The position numbers and the translations under genes are program-made. From the NCBI GenBank assembly GCA_003577105.1, contig QEUQ01000004.1, positions 86,156 through 145,950 on the forward strand: a stretch of 59,795 nucleotides of DNA. Direction: 5' to 3'. The notes under the pieces were generated by a model that was not told the DNA's origin, searched no databases, and worked only from the letters and a program-made list of their open reading frames with translations. Within the stretch, counting starts at the first letter, position 1; every line of letters starts with the position of its first letter. This DNA is from Acidobacteriota bacterium (GTDB lineage Bacteria > Actinomycetota > Acidimicrobiia > ATN3). This document shows positions 52,397 to 59,795 of this stretch, one piece after another.

Positions 52397-53335
52397 GTGC
52401 CCTCTATCCTCGTAATCGAAGACGAGCCCGAAATCAGGGAACTCCTTCGCACTAATCTCGAGGTGCGCGGTTTCGGCGTCGATGAAGCGGCCGATGGTGC
52501 AGAGGCGATCGACAAGCTCTTCGATTCAAAGCCAGATGTCGTCCTGCTCGACTTGATGATGCCGGAGATCGATGGTTTTGACGTCCTCGAGTTCATACGA
52601 GGCAGGCCCGAGAGCCAGTACATCCCCGTCATCTTGCTGACGGCACTCTCGGAAGAGGCAGACAGGGTCAGGGGCCTTTCCCTTGGTGCTCAGGACTACG
52701 TCGTCAAGCCGTTCTCAATCGACGAGCTGATGTTGAGGGTCAAGACGCTCACTGAGAACCGCGATCGCGAGTCAAAGCTAATCGAGAAGTCCATAACAGA
52801 CCCGGTCACCGGTCTTTTCAACTCCAGGTACCTAAATATCCGGCTTCCCTCGGTCGTGCGCGACAGCCACGGCGAGATGAGCATCGCCTGGATCACCCTC
52901 GAAGGAGCCGAAAAAGCAATAAGTGAAAAGGGATATCGAATAGTCGCCAAACTGGTACAGGCGGCATCGGCCGTGATTCGAGGCGAACTCGGTCCTCACG
53001 AAGAAGGGTATGCGCTCGGTGGCGGGGTATTCGCGGTTATTTCGTACCGGACCGGAGCCGACGCCGCAGACTGGGAGGCCTCACTTGGGAAGATCTTGCG
53101 AGAGCACCTCAGGCCCCTGGAGACAGGGGTGGCAGTCAGCCCAAAGGTGACAGTTGCGAGCCCAAGGCTCAACGAAAGCTCGGACGAACTTCTAGACCGG
53201 GTTTCGAGCGGCGGACAGCAAACGAGCGGGAAGCTCTCGATCTCGGCAGAGACCAGCGCGTATCCACAGAAGAAGCGGTCCGTCGCGGAAATCATCGCCG
53301 AGCGCCACAGAAAACGCAGACACGGACTGGACTAG
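52397..53335 (+). CDS. response regulator with receiver and degenerate GGDEF-like domain
   Basis: 312 residues. The receiver is complete: E8/D9, phosphoacceptor D52 (VVLLDLMMPEIDG), T82 and K104 (VVKPFS). The second domain opens like a diguanylate cyclase (ITDPVTGLFNSRYL, about 133-146), but the GGDEF signature is replaced by GGGVF (208-212), so cyclic-di-GMP synthesis is not expected. GTG 52397 follows GGAGG at 5 nt spacing. It is divergent from mraZ and may be controlled by the same inverted repeat. A paralogue with an eroded receiver is at 55931. The output could be protein-protein signalling. Confidence 0.85.
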   Translation: MPSILVIEDEPEIRELLRTNLEVRGFGVDEAADGAEAIDKLFDSKPDVVLLDLMMPEIDGFDVLEFIRGRPESQYIPVILLTALSEEADRVRGLSLGAQDYVVKPFSIDELMLRVKTLTENRDRESKLIEKSITDPVTGLFNSRYLNIRLPSVVRDSHGEMSIAWITLEGAEKAISEKGYRIVAKLVQAASAVIRGELGPHEEGYALGGGVFAVISYRTGADAADWEASLGKILREHLRPLETGVAVSPKVTVASPRLNESSDELLDRVSSGGQQTSGKLSISAETSAYPQKKRSVAEIIAERHRKRRHGLD

Positions 53336-53366
53336 GGACGCTGCAGAATCAGCGCCTCGTGATCGA

Positions 53367-53395
53367 GTGAAGTAGCCGAATCAGGTGAAGTAGCC
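53367..53395. repeat. short direct repeat at the end of the M23 gene
   Basis: GTGAAGTAGCC occurs at 53367-53377 and 53385-53395, 18 bp apart. The second copy is the end of the M23 coding sequence (codons for GYFT) and the first lies just beyond its stop, as if an 18-bp unit had been duplicated at the 3' end. This falls in the 45-base gap between convergent genes; no terminator-like hairpin with a T-tract is seen there. Confidence 0.5.
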
Positions 53396-54622
53396 AAGCG
53401 GATCGACAGGTGAGGCGTTTACGCGGGTCTCGAAGTGAAGGTGGGGCCCAGATGAAAGGCCCGTAGAACCGACCGCCCCGATGTTCTGCTTCTGAGTCAC
53501 CTGCTGCCCCTTGGAGACACCGATTCGAGAGAGGTGGCAGTAGGCAGTAGCTAGGCCATCGCCATGATCAATGACAATCATGTTGCCGTAACCACCCGAG
53601 TATGAGGCTGACACCACGGTGCCCGAAGCAGATGCGATGACCGTGGAGCCGTATCCGGCTCCGATGTCCACTCCCGCGTGCAGACGTGCGTACCTGAGAA
53701 TCGGGTGTTGGCGCATACCAAAGCGGCTTGTCACCGGGCCGTCAGCCGGCCACACGAGCTTCCCGCTGCCTGAACCGCGCGACAGGTAGAGGCCGCCGAC
53801 TCGCCTGCTTTGCCCTTCAAGCTCGTCAAGGGCCGCCTCGTACTTGTTCTGTTCCTGCTCGATTGCCACAAGCAGCCGCTTGTGGTTCTCAATCTCCTTG
53901 GCGAGGGCGTCCCTTATCTTCTTCTGGTCAGCTAGAGATGCCTCGAGCGCCTTCTTCTCCGCCGCAAATGCATTGCGACGTTCCTCGACGGAAATCCGAG
54001 CAGTCTCCAGTTCGTGCCGCAGCTCGGTGACATCCTTGACGCTGGCGACCAGCGATTCGACAACCGCCTGATCCCTTCTCTGCAACCGGCGCTCATAGGC
54101 GAGGTTGATTTGAAGCTCATTGATCGACCCGGATTCAAGGAGCGCCGTGCTTTCGTCATTCTTTCCATTCTTGTATAGGTCCACGGCGCGTCTGTTGACG
54201 TGATCCTGTGCTGCTCTCAGGCTTGACTCAACTTCTGAGAGGCGGGCCTCAGCCGCTTTGACCTTGGCGGTCGCGATGTCGAGTTCCTTTTGCGTTTGCG
54301 CTACCCGCGCCCGCGCCTCGGCGACCTGTCCTTCAAGCTGCTGGATGAGCGCCTCGGCTTCATTGAGGCGGTTGTCCGAGGCCTCGATCTGCTCAAGCTC
54401 GGTCTTCTGGCGATCCGACGCCTCATCGATTTTGCGTCGCAGATCGTCGATCTTCTCGCTTCGCGTCTGAGCCGTCGCCGGGATCGGAGAAGCGCCCATG
54501 AATACCGCTGCGGCCGCGACTAGAAACGCGACAAGGAGTACGCTCAGCTCATAGGCGGCTGAACGCGCAACCGTCCGGTCTCGGAATCGCTCCGAAGTTC
54601 TGGGATGCGAGTTTGGCCTCAT
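53381..54622 (-). CDS. M23 (LytM/EnvC-like) peptidoglycan endopeptidase with coiled coil
   Basis: 413 residues. An N-terminal basic segment and signal peptide (about 25-51, ending ATAQT), a long coiled coil (about 52-275) rich in Glu/Ala/Leu, and a C-terminal M23 domain. Zinc and catalytic residues are visible: SRFGMRQHPI, RLHAGVDIGAGYG and the HxH in SGPHLHFETRV, so it may be an active enzyme rather than a pure activator. Such proteins split daughter cells, often under FtsEX control, but ftsEX is not in the window. It diverges from nagA across 42 bases. Confidence 0.92.
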   Translation of the reverse strand: MRPNSHPRTSERFRDRTVARSAAYELSVLLVAFLVAAAAVFMGASPIPATAQTRSEKIDDLRRKIDEASDRQKTELEQIEASDNRLNEAEALIQQLEGQVAEARARVAQTQKELDIATAKVKAAEARLSEVESSLRAAQDHVNRRAVDLYKNGKNDESTALLESGSINELQINLAYERRLQRRDQAVVESLVASVKDVTELRHELETARISVEERRNAFAAEKKALEASLADQKKIRDALAKEIENHKRLLVAIEQEQNKYEAALDELEGQSRRVGGLYLSRGSGSGKLVWPADGPVTSRFGMRQHPILRYARLHAGVDIGAGYGSTVIASASGTVVSASYSGGYGNMIVIDHGDGLATAYCHLSRIGVSKGQQVTQKQNIGAVGSTGLSSGPHLHFETRVNASPVDPLGYFT

Positions 54623-54664
54623 GCTCCGAATAAATCGCGGTGTACTCCGCCCGCGAAGGACTTA

Positions 54665-55831
54665 ATGGTAGCGAAGCAAGCAAAACCAACACAAGGGAAG
54701 TTTCCAGATCGACTGGATGCGATTGCTGGCGACGCCATAAGCGCTGGCGCTGAGCTGGGAACTATCACCGTCGAGATCGAAGCCGGACATATCGGGCAGA
54801 TTCATGAGGGAGTCCAAGAGGGTGCCTGGACAATCCCCAAGGGGTGGACACTCGCACCGGGACTGGTCGACCTTCAGGTAAACGGCCTTGCCGGAATTCA
54901 CCTGGCGTCGCGCCCCGATCGGATCGACGAGGTATCGCGCCTGCTGCCCCGGTCGGGAGTTACCGCGTTTCTGCCCACCCTTCCAAGTCCGAGCAAGACC
55001 GAAGTGCTCGGCCTAAGTGCTTCGCTGGAGGCGCTGGCGCGTACTGACATGCTGGCTGTCGGGGCGGAACCACTTGGAATCCACCTTGAGGGACCCGCAA
55101 TATCGCCAGCAAGGGCGGGTGCGCATCCTGAGGAAAGAATTTGTTCGCCAGCCGAGACCATCGATCTCCTGGATTCCGAGTTCGTCCGCCTCGTGACACT
55201 CGCTCCGGAGGTCGAGGGCGCAAGTTCCCTTATCAACGAAGCAGCTGGCCGAGGCATCACCTTGGCAGCCGGCCACAGCAACGGGACTTATGAAGACGGG
55301 CTGGATGCGATCGAATCCGGCGTTCGGCTGCTCACGCACACATTCAACGCCATGCGCCCTCTCGGTCACCGAGAGCCGGGACTCGTCGGTGCGTACCTCG
55401 AAGATCCGCGTACGACGATCTGCGTCATCGCCGACGGAGTTCACGTTGTGCCGGCGGTAGTTTCACTTCTGTGGAGACTGAAGGGCCCCCGGAGCATCGC
55501 GTTCGTGAGCGACGCGATTGCGTTGACTCAGGCGGAGCCAGACCGACCCGGAGCAAATGAGAGCGGGAGCAACCGGCCGGCGCCGACACTCCCGCTGATG
55601 GGTGGAGTTTGCGCGCTGGGCGAAGGCATCTCCGGACTCGCAGACTACGGATGCGCGCCGATAGCCGAGCTATGCGCGGCAGCTTCCGCGACACCGGCTG
55701 CTGCCCTCGGCATTGACGATCGCGGTTCCATCGGGATCGGCCAGGTCGCCGACCTCGTAGCAGTCGATTCCGCGGGGTTCCCCAGGGCGACGTGGTGCCG
55801 CGGCAAGCTCGCGTGGCCCGTCATCAGCTAA
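54665..55831 (+). CDS. nagA: N-acetylglucosamine-6-phosphate deacetylase
   Basis: 388 residues, amidohydrolase superfamily. It converts GlcNAc-6-P to GlcN-6-P, recycling wall amino sugars. Motifs: PGLVDLQVNG (the E. coli-like variant lacking the first HxH), GIHLEGPAISPARAGAHP with the metal-binding Glu, AAGHSNGTYEDGL, LTHTFNAMRPLGHREPG and the catalytic aspartate in FVSDAIALT. ATG 54665 follows GAAGGA at 4 nt. No nagB or sugar PTS is adjacent; the neighbour is a wall hydrolase, which fits recycling of its products. Confidence 0.94.
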   Translation: MVAKQAKPTQGKFPDRLDAIAGDAISAGAELGTITVEIEAGHIGQIHEGVQEGAWTIPKGWTLAPGLVDLQVNGLAGIHLASRPDRIDEVSRLLPRSGVTAFLPTLPSPSKTEVLGLSASLEALARTDMLAVGAEPLGIHLEGPAISPARAGAHPEERICSPAETIDLLDSEFVRLVTLAPEVEGASSLINEAAGRGITLAAGHSNGTYEDGLDAIESGVRLLTHTFNAMRPLGHREPGLVGAYLEDPRTTICVIADGVHVVPAVVSLLWRLKGPRSIAFVSDAIALTQAEPDRPGANESGSNRPAPTLPLMGGVCALGEGISGLADYGCAPIAELCAAASATPAAALGIDDRGSIGIGQVADLVAVDSAGFPRATWCRGKLAWPVIS

Positions 55832-55930
55832 AGAAATCGGAGGCAATTCGCCGATACCGACGAGTGAAGGATGGCACCAGGCGGCACCCAAGTGGGTTGT
55901 CTGCCGCGCACTCAATGGCGGTAATCCAAC

Positions 55931-56845
55931 GTGAGACCCCGACGTGTGCTTGTGGTGGCCGCCGATGCGGCCATCAGACGTCACATTCGTGACAATGTTT
56001 ACGTCTCCGGCTTCGCGACATTTGAGGCGGGCGATCGTCGAACTGCGCTCGGAGCAGTTGAGGACTTCTCACCGCACATCGTCATTGCTGACCTCAGACC
56101 AGGTGAAGAACGCGAGCAGCTTACCCCCGAGACGACCTCAGCAATCCTTCAGGCTGGCTCAACGAGACCCAGGATCATTGCATTGACAGGAGGGCCCGGC
56201 TCGCCTTCCCCAAGTCAAATAATGCAAACCGGGGCTGACGACTACCTTGTCAGTCCCTTCTGTATCGGTGAGTTGCTCGTGCGGGTGGACCGCCTCCTCG
56301 GCGTGGCGCTTCCTCCTCCCCGGAATGAAATCCGCCCGCGCGAGCAACCCCGGCTCTCCGACTTGTTGGAGGAGTCTGAGCACATGACACTCATCTGGGT
56401 GACGCTCGGCGGACTCGAACAGCTCGAGGGAGTCGGAATTGAGGGCCACAGGTGGGTTGGGGCGGCGCTCACCTCGGCGATTGAGGAAATCCTTCCAAAG
56501 TCCCAGATCTACTGGGCAGGAACCGAACGAATCGCCGCGATCGGGCCAGCGGTGGCGAGCGGTTCGGATCTCGCCGAGGAGCTGGCCGATGCATCCTCAA
56601 AGGCACTTGCCGAAATCTCGCTCCCAATTGAACTCAGGGTCAAGGTCCGTGCGGGCATTCGGGCCTGGGGGGAGGGCAAGGCTACGTTCATTGCCCGCGT
56701 CACGGGACGTCTCTCGCACGGAGCGCTTCCGACCGTCCCGATTGCGGACGGCAAGCCGGCCACCGCCACGGCCGAAGGTGCTCGCTCGCAGCTGGACCGC
56801 CGGCTGCTACTCCGCGAACTTGGCGGAATCGCTAGTCATCGCTGA
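55931..56845 (+). CDS. pseudo-receiver protein with degenerate GGDEF-like domain
   Basis: 304 residues, same plan as the product of 52397. In the receiver, D54 is kept (IVIADLRPG), but the acidic pair is reduced (VAADA) and the conserved Lys is Ser (S108, LVSPFC), so normal phosphorylation is doubtful. The second domain aligns with that of the paralogue (MTLIWVTLGGLEQLEGVGIE against MSIAWITLEGAEKAISEKGY) and lacks a GGDEF motif. GTG 55931 is the proposed start, with a weak ribosome site. It lies between nagA and an LCP gene on the same strand. Partner or ligand unknown. Confidence 0.72.
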   Translation: MRPRRVLVVAADAAIRRHIRDNVYVSGFATFEAGDRRTALGAVEDFSPHIVIADLRPGEEREQLTPETTSAILQAGSTRPRIIALTGGPGSPSPSQIMQTGADDYLVSPFCIGELLVRVDRLLGVALPPPRNEIRPREQPRLSDLLEESEHMTLIWVTLGGLEQLEGVGIEGHRWVGAALTSAIEEILPKSQIYWAGTERIAAIGPAVASGSDLAEELADASSKALAEISLPIELRVKVRAGIRAWGEGKATFIARVTGRLSHGALPTVPIADGKPATATAEGARSQLDRRLLLRELGGIASHR

Positions 56846-56921
56846 TGGACCGGGCGTGCGCCCTCATCCTTTACCGAATGTGCGCTTGGCGCGGCATCCG
56901 TCATTGGCGGCTGTAGGCTAA

Positions 56922-58127
56922 TTGGCTGTGGCCAGATCAAAGATTGTCGTTCCAGGCCCGGGAGACTCCAATTCCCCAGAGAGGGAAGCCTCTCGCGGCT
57001 CAAGAGGCAGGTCCGCTCGTCGTCCCGTAGTGGTGCCTGACCCCGGTGAAAGCGCTTCGCCTCCACCCAAGGTCTCGCGCCGCCACGCGAAATACGTTGT
57101 TGGCCCTGGAATGGCGCCGAAGTCCAAGGCGGCCGGCGGCGGGGCGAGTCGGGCTGCTCGCGGATCCGAGGCGCCAAGCAAGATCCGAGCTCCCCGGAAA
57201 CGAAGTCGGTCAAAGCGCATCGGTCTGATCATCTTGATCGCGGTGGTATTGACGGTCGGGTACTACTCGGCTGTTGCCTGGAGGACCAATTCGGCGGTCA
57301 AGCACACCGGCCCCGAGGTGCTAGCGGCGCTTTCAGCTGATCCTGGACCGATCAACATCTTGATGATCGGGAGCGATACGCGAGCAGGCGGCAATTCGAT
57401 CATTCCCGGAGAGTCGAAAGCCGGACTGGCAGATGTGATGATGATCATTCAGATCCGTGGCGGCTCCGCTCGAATCCTCTCAATCCCGCGAGATACACGC
57501 GTGAAACTCCCCGGATATGGGGATCAAAAAATCAACGCTTCAATGCCCTTGGGCGGCCCGGTCATGACGGTGAATGCCGTAAAAGCGCTCACCGGTTTGC
57601 CGATTCATCGATTCGCAATCATCGACTTCGAAGGCTTTATCGGCGTGACGGACTCAGTCGGCGGAGTGGAACTCTGCCTCGACAACGCCCAACGAGACTC
57701 AATGTCGGGGCTGAATCTAGCTGCTGGGTGCCAGATCGTGAATGGGGAGCAAGCCCTGGCGTTTGTTCGATCACGCCACACGCAGATACTCGTAAATGGC
57801 TCATGGACCACCGACGGCACCGGAGACATCGGGCGAATTCAGCGACAGCAGAAGTTCCTGGGAGCGCTGATGAACAAGCTCAGCACCCCAGCATCGATGA
57901 CCTACCGTGCATGGGATCTCGGACCTGCCCTTGGGGGGGCATTCACAACCGATCCGAAGTTCGGCGTCCTGACTTCAGCTCGAGCGGCCCGGGCGATGGT
58001 TGGTGGATCTGACTCGATGGAACTCATGGCGCTTCCGACGGTTCCAGCGACGATGAATGGCATTGCCTACCTCGACTTGAAGCAGCCAGACGCGCAACAA
58101 GTAATCAACAGCTTCAGGAAGCAGTGA
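56922..58127 (+). CDS. LytR-CpsA-Psr (LCP) family wall-polymer ligase
   Basis: 401 residues. A basic disordered cytoplasmic tail (1-97), a membrane helix (about 99-118) and an extracytoplasmic LCP domain. Motifs: NILMIGSDTR, DVMMIIQIRGG, LSIPRDTRVKLPGYG-QKINAS with the arginines that bind the lipid diphosphate, FVRSRH and GDIGRIQRQQKFL. LCP enzymes attach arabinogalactan, teichoic or other anionic polymers to peptidoglycan. No C-terminal LytR_C domain is present. TTG 56922 and GTG 56928 are both possible starts. Confidence 0.94.
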   Translation: MAVARSKIVVPGPGDSNSPEREASRGSRGRSARRPVVVPDPGESASPPPKVSRRHAKYVVGPGMAPKSKAAGGGASRAARGSEAPSKIRAPRKRSRSKRIGLIILIAVVLTVGYYSAVAWRTNSAVKHTGPEVLAALSADPGPINILMIGSDTRAGGNSIIPGESKAGLADVMMIIQIRGGSARILSIPRDTRVKLPGYGDQKINASMPLGGPVMTVNAVKALTGLPIHRFAIIDFEGFIGVTDSVGGVELCLDNAQRDSMSGLNLAAGCQIVNGEQALAFVRSRHTQILVNGSWTTDGTGDIGRIQRQQKFLGALMNKLSTPASMTYRAWDLGPALGGAFTTDPKFGVLTSARAARAMVGGSDSMELMALPTVPATMNGIAYLDLKQPDAQQVINSFRKQ

Positions 58128-58174
58128 TATATCCTTCTCACTGATCAGCGCACTCTCGAAAAACCGGGGCGAAA

Positions 58175-59131
58175 ATGATCAGCTGTCCTAATTGCGGCGG
58201 AACGAATCCGGCTGACGCGCGGTTCTGCAACCTCTGTCTCACGCCCTTCACTGGCTCAACACCGGCCCCCGACAACCAGTTTGCAGCCCCCCAACCACCT
58301 GCCGCTCCTCCCCCGCCAGGTGGTTTCGGTGGGGTACCTGCCACTCCTCCCCCGCCAGGTGGTTTCGGTGGGGTACCACCTGCAGCTCCCCCGCCAGGCG
58401 GATTTGGTGGAGTACCGGCTGCTCCTCCCCCGCCAGGCGGATTCGGTGGGGTACCGCCTGCGTCCCCATATGGCACGGCGCAGGCTCCCGGGGCGTGGGG
58501 TCCACCAGGGCGACCAGTCGCGCCCGCCAAGGATGATTCAAAACTTCCATCGTGGGCGGTCTTCCTTCTAATCGCGATCCCGGTGATCCTCATCGTCGCC
58601 GGTGTTGTCGTTGCCGTTAATCGTCCCGCTCCGGGGGGAACCGTGACCATGGGTGAACTTGCTCTCAGGTTCAAGCGGCCAGACGGCTGGAAGGACATCA
58701 CCAACGATAAGTCGGCACAGAAAAGCGCCGGCTTCGAGGTTGACGAGATTCGCGCTCTCGGCTTCACCCTCGACTCGCTACTGACCGGCAAGAATGAGCG
58801 ATTCATGCTGATCATGAGCACCGTTCCAGACGATGACATTTCAGTTGAGACCGCGGGTGAGGAACTCGCACACGGAATCCCGGGAACGAAAATCATCGAG
58901 CCACTCAGCCAAGTTCAAATGGGCAAGGGTTACGGATACAAAATCACGATTCAGGGCTCGGAGCGAACGGGCCTCTTTGGCAACGTAACTGACTACAAGG
59001 CCGTATTCGTAGTCTTCGAGTCAAACGGAAAGATCGGTTTCTGGATCGCCGGCGGACTCTCGTCGAAGTGGGACTCGATCGGACCTGAAATCGATTCCAT
59101 GATTAGTTCTGTCGAAACGACCGACTTCTAG
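58175..59131 (+). CDS. zinc-ribbon, proline-rich single-pass membrane protein
   Basis: 318 residues. An N-terminal zinc ribbon (CPNC-x12-CNLC), a Pro/Gly-rich stretch with four 13-residue repeats of the type AAPPPPGGFGGVP (43-94), a membrane helix (about 124-147) and an exposed C-terminal domain of about 170 residues beginning VTMGELALRFKRPDGWKD. The last resembles small secreted domains of actinobacterial lipoproteins, but I cannot assign a family. ATG 58175. The stop shares CTAG with the convergent kinase gene. Likely a membrane-associated scaffold; function unknown. Confidence 0.8.
   Translation: MISCPNCGGTNPADARFCNLCLTPFTGSTPAPDNQFAAPQPPAAPPPPGGFGGVPATPPPPGGFGGVPPAAPPPGGFGGVPAAPPPPGGFGGVPPASPYGTAQAPGAWGPPGRPVAPAKDDSKLPSWAVFLLIAIPVILIVAGVVVAVNRPAPGGTVTMGELALRFKRPDGWKDITNDKSAQKSAGFEVDEIRALGFTLDSLLTGKNERFMLIMSTVPDDDISVETAGEELAHGIPGTKIIEPLSQVQMGKGYGYKITIQGSERTGLFGNVTDYKAVFVVFESNGKIGFWIAGGLSSKWDSIGPEIDSMISSVETTDF
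58301..58456 (+). repeat. four 39-bp tandem repeats encoding a Pro/Gly repeat
   Basis: Units at 58301-58339, 58340-58378, 58379-58417 and 58418-58456, each encoding 13 residues with the shared core PPPGGFGGVP. Units 1 and 2 are nearly identical at DNA level, as are 3 and 4 in the GGCGGATT variant, which suggests a duplication of a pair or recent slippage. Copy number may vary between strains. Confidence 0.9.
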
Positions 59132-59795
59132 CCGTGTGGTGGCTGCGGGCCTGCTGACGACAAGGTATCGGGCGACTCGCTGAAGGCCGGGCCATCGACC
59201 GGGAGTCTCACGGTGAAGGTCGACCCCTGACCTATCTGGCTGTCAACGTCGAGCGTCCCCTCGTGCAGCTCGACTAGATACCTCGAAATGTACAAGCCAA
59301 GTCCAGTACCCGAAATGTGACGGTCTTTGGCGTCCCTGGTTCGGTGGAACTTCTCAAAAAGCCCATCCATCTCCTCGTGCGAAATGCCAATCCCGGTATC
59401 GGAGACCGATATCTCGGCGAATCCGTCAGCCTCCCGAGCGCTAACCGCGACATCGCCACCATCAGGCGAGTACTTGATTGCATTCCCGATCAGATTGGTC
59501 AGCACTTGGACTATGCGGTCGAAGTCTCCTCGCACTACACATGAGCAAACAGACTCAAGATGGATTCGGTCGATCTCGACGGCTGGAAAACTGGTGCGTG
59601 CAGCTTGGATCACATCGTCTATTGCCACATCCTCAAGAATCAGCTCGATGCGCCTGGCGTCGATTGCAGCTGCTGACAAGATGTCATCGATGAGATCCCC
59701 GAGTCGTTGCGAGGCCACACCGATTTGGTCGGCCGCAAGCTTGCGGTCCGCATCACTGAGATTCTCCTCGCTCAGCAACTCAGCAAAGCCCTGGA
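59128..59795 (-). CDS. sensor histidine kinase, C-terminal part (runs off window)
   Basis: The 3' 222 codons are in the window; the frame is open to the edge (QGFAELLSEE), so the H-box should lie just outside. The HATPase_c domain is complete: N-box QVLTNLIGNAIKYSPDGG, G1 VSDTGIGI, F-box FEKFHR and G2 SGTGLGLYIS, ending HEGTLDVDSQIGQGSTFTV. It is therefore an active-looking kinase, unlike the protein at 14469. The stop overlaps that of the zinc-ribbon gene in one CTAG. It may phosphorylate the intact receiver encoded at 52397, but this is only suggested by proximity. Confidence 0.93.
   Translation of the reverse strand, partial: QGFAELLSEENLSDADRKLAADQIGVASQRLGDLIDDILSAAAIDARRIELILEDVAIDDVIQAARTSFPAVEIDRIHLESVCSCVVRGDFDRIVQVLTNLIGNAIKYSPDGGDVAVSAREADGFAEISVSDTGIGISHEEMDGLFEKFHRTRDAKDRHISGTGLGLYISRYLVELHEGTLDVDSQIGQGSTFTVRLPVDGPAFSESPDTLSSAGPQPPHG

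Noticed and set aside
1-59795. CRISPR arrays, tRNA/rRNA genes, insertion sequences, prophage
   Set aside because: Looked for repeat-spacer periodicity, cloverleaf ends, transposase motifs and terminal repeats by eye; none found.

Overview
The window looks like chromosomal DNA of a GC-rich (about 60%), monoderm member of the Actinomycetota, probably outside the best-studied orders. The reasons are a division and cell-wall (dcw) cluster with SepF and DivIVA but no FtsA, a MurE carrying the meso-diaminopimelate signature, a PHP-containing DnaE1-type replicase, an FtsL-like coiled-coil protein, a CtpE-like P-type ATPase, frequent GTG/TTG starts and many 4-nt ATGA/GTGA/TTGA gene overlaps. Class and genus cannot be named from the sequence alone. 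No rRNA, tRNA, CRISPR array, phage or insertion sequence was seen, and no gene-free stretch exceeds 300 bases.

Layout. 1-1843 (minus): the 5' end of a DegT/DnrJ-like aminotransferase coupled to the lipid II flippase gene murJ. 2022-4776: a thiolase-like protein and an enoyl-CoA hydratase, then a convergent MarR regulator. 4862-9212: an operon divergent from marR encoding adaptor, ABC ATPase, MacB-like permease and a second adaptor. 9285-10697: an unknown protein and a 4HBT thioesterase. 10701-17177: dnaE (minus), a soluble histidine-kinase-like protein (plus) and a membrane chemoreceptor-like protein (minus). 17212-22975 (minus): GH36 alpha-galactosidase, dxs and a P-type ATPase. 23034-27209: a sulfate-assimilation operon (APS reductase, ATP sulfurylase, sulfite reductase) with a divergent Rrf2 regulator bearing three cysteines. 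27178-30517 (minus): a membrane protein of unknown function, rluD, lspA, a DksA/TraR zinc-finger protein with a histone-H1-like tail, and a YggU protein. 30593-33730: ileS of type 2. 33727-52236 (minus): divIVA, yggT, sepF, yggS, pgeF, ftsZ, ftsQ, murB, murC, murG, ftsW, murD, mraY, murE, ftsI, ftsL, rsmH and mraZ. 52397-59795: two receiver/degenerate-GGDEF proteins, an M23 peptidase, nagA, an LCP ligase, a zinc-ribbon membrane protein and a truncated histidine kinase.

How it works together. Most of the right half builds and divides the cell wall: precursor synthesis (murB-E, mraY, murG), flipping and polymerisation (murJ, ftsW, ftsI), septal ring (ftsZ, sepF, ftsQ, ftsL), polar growth (divIVA), remodelling and amino-sugar recycling (M23, nagA, pgeF) and attachment of wall polymers (LCP). 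murF is missing from its usual place between murE and mraY.

The strongest non-coding signals lie in the dcw cluster. (1) A perfect 15-bp inverted repeat can bury the rsmH ribosome-binding site and start codon, next to smaller competing hairpins. (2) Three 10-nt-spaced TGGNG boxes lie downstream of the mraZ promoter, and a perfect 8-bp inverted repeat overlaps its -10. (3) A 27-bp palindrome lies in the ftsZ leader downstream of a good promoter. Among proteins, IleRS carries a swapped GLHH in place of the HIGH motif, as reported for mupirocin hyper-resistant type 2 enzymes.
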